Source: Paucilactobacillus wasatchensis
GTDB lineage: Bacteria; Bacillota; Bacilli; Lactobacillales; Lactobacillaceae
Assembly (NCBI RefSeq): GCF_000876205.1
Contig: NZ_AWTT01000021.1
Coordinates: 1-34,101 of the forward strand
Length of the DNA: 34,101 bases
Reading direction: 5' to 3'
In this document: positions 15,578-22,921 of the stretch, piece after piece
How positions within the stretch are numbered: position 1 is the first letter of the stretch
How the letters are laid out: each line of letters opens with the position of its first letter
The notes under the pieces: generated by a model
What the model was told of the DNA's origin: nothing
Database searches by the model: none
The model's input: the letters and a program-made list of their open reading frames with translations, nothing else
Position numbers and translations under genes: made by a program

Positions 15578-15674
15578 CTCTTCGATGTCCATATTACTAA
15601 TCGCTAAAGCGATAAGTAATTTTGGCTCTTCGATGTCCATATTACTAATTGCTAAAGCAATAAGTAATTTTTGG
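15578..15674. repeat. Two tandem 48-bp hairpin repeats with a compensatory change
   Basis: The unit CTCTTCGATGTCCATATTAC... occurs at 15578-15625 and 15626-15674. Each copy folds as ATTACTAAT-C/T-GC, TAAA loop, GC-G/A-ATAAGTAAT. The only internal differences are C to T in the left arm and G to A in the right arm, which keep the base pair. Confidence 0.85.
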
Positions 15675-15689
15675 CTTGTGCTTAGCTAC

Positions 15690-15728
15690 GTAAAGGGAAC
15701 GATACCTAATTCGTATCGTTCCCTTTAC
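15690..15728. repeat. 16-bp perfect inverted repeat after the EIIC gene
   Basis: GTAAAGGGAACGATAC (15690-15705) and GTATCGTTCCCTTTAC (15713-15728) around a 7-nt loop. There is no clear T-run on either side, but the position just after the EIIC stop and the flanking arms match the terminator elements at 4089, 10776 and 20679, so it probably ends EIIC transcripts. Confidence 0.7.
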
Positions 15729-15774
15729 TAGGCTATGCTCAGAATCTATGCGCCTTTTTTTATCACTCTTATTT

Positions 15775-16860
15775 TTATACAATCTCCAAATGAAGATCGT
15801 CTTGCTCTGCCCAGTGGAAAGCTCTCATAAGTCTGTAGCCTGCTACCGAAATGATAGCTGGCAGTAAAATGCCACAGAAGAGGTAAACCCAGAACGAGTG
15901 CATATTAGTCGAAGCCAAATTAATTGGTGCAATTAATGAGGTTAACCCTAAGCCACCAATTGTGTACGGTACACTGAATTGGAAAAATACCGTTCCAACT
16001 GCTGCACTGACCATTGCCGCCACAAACGTTGGCAAACATAGACGCGGATTCTTCAATAAATTTGGAAACTGAACCTTAGGTGTAATGAATCCTTGCGCAA
16101 TATTAGCGCCAACGTTGTTTTCTTGAAATGACATTACCAAGAAACCAACAAATTGAGCTGTCGTTCCAATTAAAGTTGCACCTGAAGAAATTGGATCCAA
16201 AGCAATCGCAATTGCTAAGGCAGCTGAAGACGCAGGTGTCATCAAGAAGATGGCAAATGCCAAAGCGAGGAGCATCGAACCAATCAATGGACTAACAGTC
16301 ATGGCACCTGAAACCCATTTACTGAGGGCATTAAGAGCAGGGGTTGTAACGGCTCCTGCACCAAGGCCAAACATTGTTCCAACAAATGTTGAAGCTAGTG
16401 GAACCAGCATCATATCAAGTGGTGTTTTACCGGTTAGATATTTACCGACCATTACAGCTAAAACTGCTGCTAAAACGGCACTAATTGGTTGACCACTAGC
16501 AAAAACCATACTTGAAGCTGCTTCATGAGCTTGCCACCCGGTTGCAGTTGCACCACTAACTGCTGATGTGGTGAAGTAAACAGCGTTAGCACCAACTGTA
16601 GCGGAAATCATGGCGCTAAACATAACCAATGTATTAACCTTTAATTGCGAAGCTACGGCTGCCCCAAATCCAGCTGGTAATAAAACTTGAGCAATTGCGC
16701 CAATTTGATAAAGTTGATTCCAGTGAACAATGTTTGCAACGGATTGGAATAATAATCCGACACCTAACATAACTAAAATAACATTTGAAACCGCTGCTGA
16801 AACATTGTAGACATAATCTTTAACGGACATTTTGCTGTCCGTTGCTTGTGTATTTTCCAT
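15775..16860 (-). CDS. Stand-alone PTS EIIC-like membrane protein
   Basis: About 361 residues, highly hydrophobic with about ten membrane segments, resembling the single-domain PTS EIIC proteins of the PF13303 type. Suggestive features are LLPAGFGAAVASQL, MFSAMISATVGANAVYF, the small-residue-rich helices MTPASSAALAIAIALDP, and SFQENNVGANIAQGFITPKVQFPNLLKNP. No EIIA or EIIB domain is attached or adjacent, so it would need partner proteins encoded elsewhere or may act as a transporter or sensor without phosphotransfer. The ATG at 16860 follows GGGGG; an upstream in-frame start would add 27 residues that lack membrane or family features. A TTGACA at 16960-16955 with TTAAAT at 16937-16932 is a possible promoter. 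Substrate unknown. Confidence 0.72.
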   Translation of the reverse strand: MENTQATDSKMSVKDYVYNVSAAVSNVILVMLGVGLLFQSVANIVHWNQLYQIGAIAQVLLPAGFGAAVASQLKVNTLVMFSAMISATVGANAVYFTTSAVSGATATGWQAHEAASSMVFASGQPISAVLAAVLAVMVGKYLTGKTPLDMMLVPLASTFVGTMFGLGAGAVTTPALNALSKWVSGAMTVSPLIGSMLLALAFAIFLMTPASSAALAIAIALDPISSGATLIGTTAQFVGFLVMSFQENNVGANIAQGFITPKVQFPNLLKNPRLCLPTFVAAMVSAAVGTVFFQFSVPYTIGGLGLTSLIAPINLASTNMHSFWVYLFCGILLPAIISVAGYRLMRAFHWAEQDDLHLEIV

Positions 16861-16988
16861 ATATGTATCCCCCTTGAAGTTGTTCTCGATAAAGCTATGT
16901 ATTATTAAAATATGATGAGAACTTGATGACAATTTAATCATCTTTCCTAGTAGCTGTCAATCACTTTTTTGATGTTTTTTGATCAACT

Positions 16989-17022
16989 AAAAAAGGCAGA
17001 ACCCAGTGAAAGCGTTCTAACC
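16989..17022 (-). terminator. Terminator of the Rrf2 gene
   Basis: On the minus strand GGTTAGAAC and GTTCTGCC form an imperfect stem followed by TTTTTT, 14 nt after the stop at 17036. Confidence 0.6.
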
Positions 17023-17035
17023 ATTGATATAACTA

Positions 17036-17500
17036 TTAATTATGTTTAATTCGATCAATAAAATAACCGTGATGTTCAATATCGTTTTTGAGATCCGCTA
17101 GTGTAAATTGATGATAAAATTTGCGATAATCTTCATCTGCCAGCGTAAATAAATCGGTTAAAGTCTCCTTGATATTTCCAGCAATCGCCGTGGCATCATC
17201 TTGCTCCAATTCGGCATTATTCCCAGTAATAAATCGTGCGTAGCTAATAGTAGGCGGAATCGTTAAATCATATAGCTCACCGATATTACATTGTTGCAAT
17301 GTTTTAATCAGGCGGTAACCTCCATTTTTACCCACACTACCCTCTACGTAACCATTTTTATGTAAGAGCGACAAGATATTTCTGATCATCACGGAATTTA
17401 AATCTAACGATTGAGCTAGCTCGCGACTGGCAATTCGTCGATCTCTATGTTGATCCAAATACAATAAACTATGAACAGCTACCGAAAAATCAAGACGCAT
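17036..17500 (-). CDS. Rrf2 family transcriptional regulator
   Basis: A 154-residue winged helix-turn-helix protein. The Rrf2 pattern is clear at the N-terminus: MRLDFSVAVHSLLYLDQH, then IASRELAQSLDLNSVMIRNILSLLHKNGYVEGSVGKNGGYRL, where the G-x-x-GGY wing is typical. The Cys cluster of iron-sulphur members (IscR, NsrR) is absent; only one Cys is present (QQCNIGELYDL), so it probably senses something other than through a bound cluster. The ATG at 17500 is chosen because MRLDF is the family N-terminus; AAGGAG lies 11 nt upstream. A 10-bp palindrome (TAACTAGTTA, 17536-17545) upstream could be its own operator. Neighbours give no clear target. Confidence 0.85.
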   Translation of the reverse strand: MRLDFSVAVHSLLYLDQHRDRRIASRELAQSLDLNSVMIRNILSLLHKNGYVEGSVGKNGGYRLIKTLQQCNIGELYDLTIPPTISYARFITGNNAELEQDDATAIAGNIKETLTDLFTLADEDYRKFYHQFTLADLKNDIEHHGYFIDRIKHN

Positions 17501-17803
17501 TGCGTTACTTCTCCTTGTCAATTTAATTTACTTCTTAACTAGTTATAACAATTAATAGCAGAAAATTCCAATCTATTTTTAGGCTAATTGTTACTAACCC
17601 GGTAACACTGGTGTCTCAAAACAATATTATAATGAAGGTAAATTCAATTTAAAAATTAGAATCGACTTATTTATAATTCGTAAAATTTAATCAGTCAAAC
17701 CGTTGATATTATTTGCATTTATAGCCAATTTTAGGTACCATTATTGAAACTGCGGAAACTTTTTCGCATAATTTGGTTTATTGACCCAAGAAATGAGGAA
17801 TAG

Positions 17804-19177
17804 TTGTTGGATAGCGGTCAGATAATAATTAATCTTGTAATTATTTTAATCACTTTCTTCTTTGCCGCATTCTTTGTGGCAGCAGAATTTGCGCTTGTAC
17901 AAACACGCCTAACTGCATTACAAGAAGCACAAGAAGCACGAGAGAAACCATCGGTGAAGTTAAACCGAGCCATCAAGATGGTTACTAATCTAAATGAATA
18001 CCTGTCAACCACTCAAGTTGGTGTCTCCGTCTGTGGGATCATTTTAGGTTGGGTCGGGGAATCTACTATTGAGACAATGTTATTAGATGCAATTGATGTG
18101 ACCCACTTACCAATTAGCCAAGGCGGTCTTCACGCAATCGGAGCCATTTTGGGTGTTATTATTTTGACATATTTAGAAGTGGTTTTCACAGAAATTGTTC
18201 CTAAGAACGTGGCAATTGATATGCCACTAAAGGTCATGATGTTTGTCACAACCTCACTGCATGTCTTTCATATTACGTTCTACCCATTTGTTTGGTTACT
18301 GAACACTTCTGCTAGTGGTGTCGTGAAGATGATTGGTTTGAAGCCAGCTGATGAAACTGACGAAGTATTATCACAAGGTGAAATACTGAGTCTTTCTCGA
18401 AACGCAGTTGCCGGTGGAGAGCTAGAAAAAAACGATCTACTATATATGCAACGGGCCTTTGAGCTTAATGATAAAGTTGCTAAGGATATCATGATTGATC
18501 GGACCCAGTTAGTTGTCATCACCATCGATTATACAATCAAAGAAGCTATTAAGGTCTACTTACAAGAAAAATACAGTCGTTTACCGGTAGTGGCTGATAA
18601 TGACAAGGATAAAATCCTTGGTTATGTTTACAATTACGATTTAATTCGCCAGTCACATACGGATCCTGATATTTCATTAAGCAAAATTGTTCGGCATATA
18701 TCCACTACACCTGAAGCAACTCCGATTACTACAGTCTTGCAGCAGATGATTCATAAACGAACACCAATTGTGGTTGTAGTTGATGAATATGGTGGTACCA
18801 GTGGAATTATCACAGATAAAGATATTTATGAAGAACTATTTGGCACGGTGCGTGATGAAATCGATGACGTTTCGGATGAAATTATTTTCAAGCAAGACGA
18901 TGGTTCCTACAAGGTTAGTGGTAAAACAACTACGTACGACTTTGAACGTTACTTTCAAGCTGAAATTAAAGAATTCGACCGATCTGAAGTGGTTACCATC
19001 ACTGGTTATATCATTGATAACTATCCCAACATTCATGTTGGTGATATAATCACCATCCAAGAATTCAATTTTGAAGTGCTTGATTTTGAAAATTCTTACA
19101 TCAACTGGTTTAAGGTTACTAAGAATACTGATATTAAACCAGTAGATGATAATTTTACAGCTGAAACAATGAAATAA
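17804..19177 (+). CDS. CNNM/CorC-type membrane protein (hemolysin-like)
   Basis: 457 residues with the order DUF21 membrane domain, two CBS domains, CorC/HlyC transporter-associated domain. The DUF21 domain covers about residues 1-190: AAFFVAAEFALVQTRL, LSTTQVGVSVCGIILGWVGE and VVFTEIVPKNVAID are diagnostic. The CBS pair covers about residues 215-345 (MIDRTQLVVITIDYTIKEAI; VVVVDEYGGTSGIITDKD). The C-terminal domain ends near YINWFKV. Relatives are implicated in Mg2+ or other metal export; haemolysis is a historical name. Two adjacent TTG codons (17804, 17807) are possible starts, with GAGGA just upstream. It is monocistronic, with a strong terminator. Confidence 0.92.
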   Translation: MLDSGQIIINLVIILITFFFAAFFVAAEFALVQTRLTALQEAQEAREKPSVKLNRAIKMVTNLNEYLSTTQVGVSVCGIILGWVGESTIETMLLDAIDVTHLPISQGGLHAIGAILGVIILTYLEVVFTEIVPKNVAIDMPLKVMMFVTTSLHVFHITFYPFVWLLNTSASGVVKMIGLKPADETDEVLSQGEILSLSRNAVAGGELEKNDLLYMQRAFELNDKVAKDIMIDRTQLVVITIDYTIKEAIKVYLQEKYSRLPVVADNDKDKILGYVYNYDLIRQSHTDPDISLSKIVRHISTTPEATPITTVLQQMIHKRTPIVVVVDEYGGTSGIITDKDIYEELFGTVRDEIDDVSDEIIFKQDDGSYKVSGKTTTYDFERYFQAEIKEFDRSEVVTITGYIIDNYPNIHVGDIITIQEFNFEVLDFENSYINWFKVTKNTDIKPVDDNFTAETMK

Positions 19178-19182
19178 ACTTT

Positions 19183-19210
19183 AAAAGCAGCTGTAGCTAG
19201 CTGCTTTTTT
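19183..19210 (+). terminator. Terminator of the CNNM/CorC gene
   Basis: AAAAGCAGCT, a short loop and AGCTGCTTTTTT form a strong stem with a T-run. Confidence 0.9.
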
Positions 19211-19312
19211 GTTTTCAAATAAAAATTCATAAAAAAGGTGTATCGTTTTGTGACGATCCCGGTTAAAATGACTTAAGGTATTAAACTCGTCAATACGGAA
19301 GAAGAGAAAAAT

Positions 19313-19777
19313 ATGGATCCTATCAACATGCTATATATTTCAATTGAAGGAAACACCCGCTCGTTCATGGAACGCTTTATGGCGTATGCCAATCAACAGC
19401 ATGCCATTGACAACACGCTCCCGGAGATTAAGGCGCGTGAAATTTCAGAACAAACTGATTTTACTGATGAAGCTGAACCATTTTTTGTTTCAGTGCCAAC
19501 ATACTTAGATGGTGGTAACGGGATCGATTCAGGGGTCAAGGAATTAATGACCAACGTTTTAGGTGAATACATCCATTATCACAACAACGCCCCCCAATGT
19601 ATCGGTGTGATTGGCAGTGGTAATCGTAACTTCAATGAACAATACTGCCTCACCGCTAAACGGTATGCGCAACAATTCAACGCACCATTTATTGCTGACT
19701 TTGAGCTGCGTGGCACTTCACGCGATATTGAAGATATTTATAATATTGTGGTCAAGCAATCGCAACAACAGAAATAA
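19313..19777 (+). CDS. nrdI: NrdI-like flavodoxin, orphan
   Basis: 154 residues of the NrdI flavodoxin-like family, which supplies the oxidant needed to assemble the Mn(III)2-tyrosyl radical of class Ib ribonucleotide reductase (NrdF). Features: MLYISIEGNTRSFMERFM (FMN phosphate-binding loop, variant of the T/S-x-T-G-N type), VSVPTYLDGGNGIDSGV (the second FMN loop), and CIGVIGSGNRNFNEQYCLTAKRYAQQF, a diagnostic NrdI segment. nrdE, nrdF and nrdH are not nearby. The ATG at 19313 follows GAAGAGAA. It lies 20 nt before a nitroreductase gene, so the two flavoproteins are probably cotranscribed. Confidence 0.88.
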   Translation: MDPINMLYISIEGNTRSFMERFMAYANQQHAIDNTLPEIKAREISEQTDFTDEAEPFFVSVPTYLDGGNGIDSGVKELMTNVLGEYIHYHNNAPQCIGVIGSGNRNFNEQYCLTAKRYAQQFNAPFIADFELRGTSRDIEDIYNIVVKQSQQQK

Positions 19778-19797
19778 ACTTGAAGGAAATGATTTTG

Positions 19798-20553
19798 ATG
19801 GACAATCAAACAATTCACACACTCATGAATCACCGAACGATTCGTGATTTTAGTGACCGTCAATTAGACCAAGCAACCGTTAACACATTATTGGCGGCAG
19901 CATCACAAACTGCTACCTCTATGTTCATGCAACAATTCAGTGTTATCAGTATCACCGAGTCAAGCCTAAAGCATACATTTGCTGAAATCACTGGCGACAC
20001 ACATGCTGAAAAAAATGGCCATTTATTTATTTTCATCGCGGATCAGTATCGTAATTATCAAATTGGTCAAGCTAGCGGTCAATCAACTAAACTACTTGGC
20101 GAAGCCGATCGACTACTTGCGGCCATTTATGATGCATCAATTGCTGCAGAATCATTGACAACTGCAGCTGAAAGTATTGGCCTTGGCGCTAGTTATCTAG
20201 GGAGCATCCTCAACGAACCCCAGCAGCTTGTTGACCTCTTGCATTTACCAACGTTAACATTCCCAGTTTTTGGCGTTGCGGTCGGCTATCCGGTAACCAT
20301 CCCGGAACAAAAGCCACGTTTACCATTAACTGCTATTCATTTTACCAATCAATACCACCTGCCTGATAATTATTCGCAACTGTTAGATAATTATGATCAT
20401 GAATTAACAGATTATTATAATCAGCGCAGTACCAATTCCAGGGTTGAAACGTTTCGACATAATATAATGCGCCAGTTGGCAAAATCTCCCAAACAGCGCC
20501 GGACGGTTCTTAAGGTGCTGCGCAAGCAAGGGTTTTTATTAGATGAACAATAA
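19798..20553 (+). CDS. NfsA/FRP-type nitroreductase
   Basis: 251-residue FMN-dependent NAD(P)H oxidoreductase. The N-terminal MNHRTIRDFSDRQLDQATVNTLLAAASQTATSMFMQ is the family FMN-binding pattern (HRTIRxF; ASQxATSxFMQ). AAESLTTAAESIGLGASYLGSI and FPVFGVAVGYPVTIPEQKPRLPL match the dimer-interface and cofactor region of the flavin reductase P/NfsA branch. The C-terminal 60 residues (TDYYNQRST to KSPKQRRTVLKVLRKQGF) are also typical. The ATG at 19798 is preferred over the upstream TTG because AAGGA lies 9 nt before it. It follows nrdI closely. Substrates could be quinones, nitroaromatics or free flavin. Confidence 0.9.
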   Translation: MDNQTIHTLMNHRTIRDFSDRQLDQATVNTLLAAASQTATSMFMQQFSVISITESSLKHTFAEITGDTHAEKNGHLFIFIADQYRNYQIGQASGQSTKLLGEADRLLAAIYDASIAAESLTTAAESIGLGASYLGSILNEPQQLVDLLHLPTLTFPVFGVAVGYPVTIPEQKPRLPLTAIHFTNQYHLPDNYSQLLDNYDHELTDYYNQRSTNSRVETFRHNIMRQLAKSPKQRRTVLKVLRKQGFLLDEQ

Positions 20554-20592
20554 AAGAATGGTTAGTAACTTTTATACTAACTATTCTTTTTT
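20553..20592 (+). terminator. Terminator of the nrdI-nitroreductase operon
   Basis: AAAGAATGGTTAGT and ACTAACTATTCTTTTTT form a stem directly after the nitroreductase stop. Confidence 0.88.
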
Positions 20593-20678
20593 ACTGCTGT
20601 ATTTTAATTCATCTAAAAATAGATTGTTTTTAAATATTTGAACAGTGCTCCACAACACAGTTCCCTGCAGTACAACGC

Positions 20679-20723
20679 AAATACCCACATCAATCCATGG
20701 TACAAGGATTAATGTGGGTATTT
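20679..20723 (-). terminator. Hairpin after gnd
   Basis: AAATACCCACATCAATCC and GGATTAATGTGGGTATTT form an 18-bp stem with one mismatch. With its flanks (20648-20748) it is another copy of the dispersed element found after adhE and proA. Confidence 0.75.
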
Positions 20724-20764
20724 AACTTATGCTACGACTTCTTAACGCAATTATTTACACTTTT

Positions 20765-21673
20765 TTATTTTTTATCAACCGCATGGCCACCAAAGCCATT
20801 ACGTAATGCAGCAACCACTTTACCAGTGAAGTTGTCATCAGCATCACGCATTGATTCATAACGCATCATCAATGACAAAGCAATAACTGGCGTTGGAACG
20901 GCCATGTCCAATGATTCTTGTAATGTCCATTGACCTTCACCTGATGAATGCATCCGGCCTAGTAAGTCGTCTAGTTTAGGATCCTTGGCAAATGCATCTT
21001 CTGCCAGTTCCATTAGCCAGCTACGAACAACTGAACCATGGTTCCATAATTTAGCAACAGCTTCGTTGTCATAGTTGTATTGGCTGTTTTCAAGCACATC
21101 AAAGCCTTCACCAATAGCTTCCATCATTCCGTATTCAATCCCATTATGAACCATCTTTAGGTAGTGACCTGAACCGGCTGCACCAGTGTACAAGAAACCA
21201 TCTGGTTCTGAAACTAGTTCAAAGATTGGCTTTAATAATTGATCGAAGGCGGCGGCGTCGTCGCCACCAATCATGAAGTTACCACCATTTAAGGCACCAC
21301 TTTGACCACCGGAAGTACCACAGTCAAAGAACTTCATGTCTGCGTTTGTAACTAATTCATTATGCTTCAATGAAGCCTTGTAAAATGAATTACCACCATC
21401 AACAATCAAATCATCTTTATCTAGGATTGTTGTTAATTGTTGAATGGTTGCATCGGTTGGCTTACCGGCTGGCAACATCATCCATGCAATCCGTGGTTGA
21501 TCTAATTTAGAAACTAAATCTTCTAAGCTACTTGCTGGAACTGCCCCAGCCTCTTGTGCTGCTTTAACATTGTCAGTTGCCAAATCAAATCCGACAACCT
21601 CGATTCCGTTCCGCACCATATTCTTAGTTAGGTTAAGACCCATCTTACCAAGGCCAATCATTCCAACACGCAT
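20765..21673 (-). CDS. gnd: Short-form 6-phosphogluconate dehydrogenase (decarboxylating)
   Basis: Oxidises and decarboxylates 6-phosphogluconate to ribulose 5-phosphate. At about 302 residues it is the short YqeC/GntZ-like type, typically NAD-dependent, not the 470-residue NADP enzyme. Motifs: MRVGMIGLGKMGLNLTKNM (Rossmann GxGxMG), GFDLATDN (Asp after strand 2, favouring NAD), VDGGNSFYKASLKH, FFDCGTSGGQSGAL, the catalytic HYLKMVHNGIEYGMMEAIGEGF (Lys and Asn), and RMHSSGEGQWTLQESLDM. The ATG at 21673 matches the family N-terminus; GAGGG is 10 nt upstream. It is divergent from rpiR, which probably regulates it. With the gluconokinase-like gene at 32.5 kb it completes a gluconate route. Confidence 0.94.
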   Translation of the reverse strand: MRVGMIGLGKMGLNLTKNMVRNGIEVVGFDLATDNVKAAQEAGAVPASSLEDLVSKLDQPRIAWMMLPAGKPTDATIQQLTTILDKDDLIVDGGNSFYKASLKHNELVTNADMKFFDCGTSGGQSGALNGGNFMIGGDDAAAFDQLLKPIFELVSEPDGFLYTGAAGSGHYLKMVHNGIEYGMMEAIGEGFDVLENSQYNYDNEAVAKLWNHGSVVRSWLMELAEDAFAKDPKLDDLLGRMHSSGEGQWTLQESLDMAVPTPVIALSLMMRYESMRDADDNFTGKVVAALRNGFGGHAVDKK

Positions 21674-21720
21674 GTAAAAGATCCCTCTTTCTGTTATTTT
21701 CAAATTTATTTACGAAATTT

Positions 21721-21749
21721 ATTATATGCAAAAAACTATCAAAAATCAA
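21721..21749 (-). promoter_or_regulatory. gnd promoter
   Basis: -35 TTGATT (21749-21744, 4/6), 17-nt spacer, perfect -10 TATAAT (21726-21721). Confidence 0.65.
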
Positions 21750-21785
21750 CCATAATAAATGAAAACTATGCAAATTAATTTAAAC

Positions 21786-21797
21786 TTGGTATACTAA
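21786..21797. promoter_or_regulatory. Operator-like/-10 sequence in the gnd-rpiR intergenic region
   Basis: TTGGTATACTAA resembles the UxuR/ExuR-type core and the CTGATATACTAG operator found near 31.4 kb (9 of 12). It also contains a TATACT -10 for rpiR, which may be the simpler explanation. Confidence 0.3.
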
Positions 21798-21826
21798 TGC
21801 TAGAAAAAAATAGGGGAGCATAACCG

Positions 21827-22669
21827 ATGGCTTTACAATTAATTGAACGCATTTATTCTAAATACGATACATTAGGCGCTAGTAGCCGTAAAATTGCTGA
21901 TTTTTTGCAAAATAATTTAGTCGCTTGTAATCACAAGTCAATTCAGTCATTGGCGGAACAAATTGATACCTCCGTTTCGACTATTTCTCGGTTCGCCAAG
22001 CGCTTAGGATATGCTAATTATCCAGAATTGCAACTAGCCATCACCCAGCAAATCAACGAACCTGAATCTCTTTCAGCTGATATCGACCGAAACGATCCCA
22101 ACATTATGGTGGCTCAAAAGGTATTCAGCTCCAATAGTTCTTCACTCAATAAAACTTTAGATCTATTGAACGAAGAAACATTAACTACCGCTGTTTCCTT
22201 AATTGAACAGTGTCAGCGACTTAGCTTTTTTGGTCTCGGTGCGTCCGATGTTGTTGCCCTTGACGCCTACCATAAATTCCTCCGAACGCAAATCAACGCT
22301 GTTTTTAATACTGATTACCATATGGCATTGATGCAAGCTGCCAAAATGGACGAGCATGATTGTGCCATTGTTATTTCACATAGTGGCCGTAACCTGGACA
22401 CTTTGAAAATGGCTCGTATTTTAAAAAATAACCATGTCCCGATCATTGTCATCACTAGTTTTTCTTCTTCTGATCTCGCTAAACTGGGTGATGTCACATT
22501 CTACTCGGTGTCAGATGACTCTAAATACCGCTCACAGGCTTTGTCGTCGCTTATTTCGCAAATGAGCATCATTGACTGTTTGTACATGTCCGTTATGCGT
22601 GACGAGGCTGCAAAGGCCAGTCCAAAGTTAGCTAAGATTAACAGCGTTATCAAACAAACCAGAGAATAA
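21827..22669 (+). CDS. RpiR/MurR family transcriptional regulator
   Basis: 280 residues: N-terminal RpiR helix-turn-helix (about 1-77) with TLGASSRKIADFLQNN and SIQSLAEQIDTSVSTISRFAKRLGYANYPELQ, then a SIS sugar-phosphate-binding domain (about 105-245) with LSFFGLGASDVVALDAYHKFLR and CAIVISHSGRNLDTLKMARILKNNHVPIIVIT. The SIS serines that contact sugar phosphate (SHSGR) are present. As a divergent neighbour of gnd it probably responds to 6-phosphogluconate or a related sugar phosphate, an inference consistent with other RpiR regulators of gluconate genes. The ATG follows GGGGAGCATAACCG. Confidence 0.92.
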   Translation: MALQLIERIYSKYDTLGASSRKIADFLQNNLVACNHKSIQSLAEQIDTSVSTISRFAKRLGYANYPELQLAITQQINEPESLSADIDRNDPNIMVAQKVFSSNSSSLNKTLDLLNEETLTTAVSLIEQCQRLSFFGLGASDVVALDAYHKFLRTQINAVFNTDYHMALMQAAKMDEHDCAIVISHSGRNLDTLKMARILKNNHVPIIVITSFSSSDLAKLGDVTFYSVSDDSKYRSQALSSLISQMSIIDCLYMSVMRDEAAKASPKLAKINSVIKQTRE

Positions 22670-22849
22670 TCGACTACCCGGGATCTGCTTTAGTTAGGAC
22701 TGCTGCGCAAACTGTAAAATTGGGTATAAATTAGTAATTTATCGCTTCTTTTTTTGGCGGTTAAACTGCAAGAAGAGATTCCACCACGGTTCAAATCAAG
22801 GATCACCAATAATTTATTATAAATGAATATTTGTTACTTTTTTACTAAT

Positions 22850-22881
22850 ATGCTGTCATTGTTAAATGGCAGCATTTATTT
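22850..22881 (+). terminator. Hairpin upstream of the MFS gene
   Basis: ATGCTGTCATT, GTTA loop, AATGGCAGCAT, then TTATTTG. It is 180 nt after the rpiR stop and 41 nt before the MFS start, so it may end rpiR transcripts or attenuate the MFS gene. The T-run is weak. Confidence 0.45.
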
Positions 22882-22921
22882 GATACTCATAGTAATTACA
22901 CAACTAGGGTGGTAATTTAAT

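Noticed and set aside
15510-15731. A 73-codon plus-strand frame with internal repeats
   Set aside because: Its repeated peptide comes from the tandem hairpin DNA; no start signals, and it runs into the inverted repeat.
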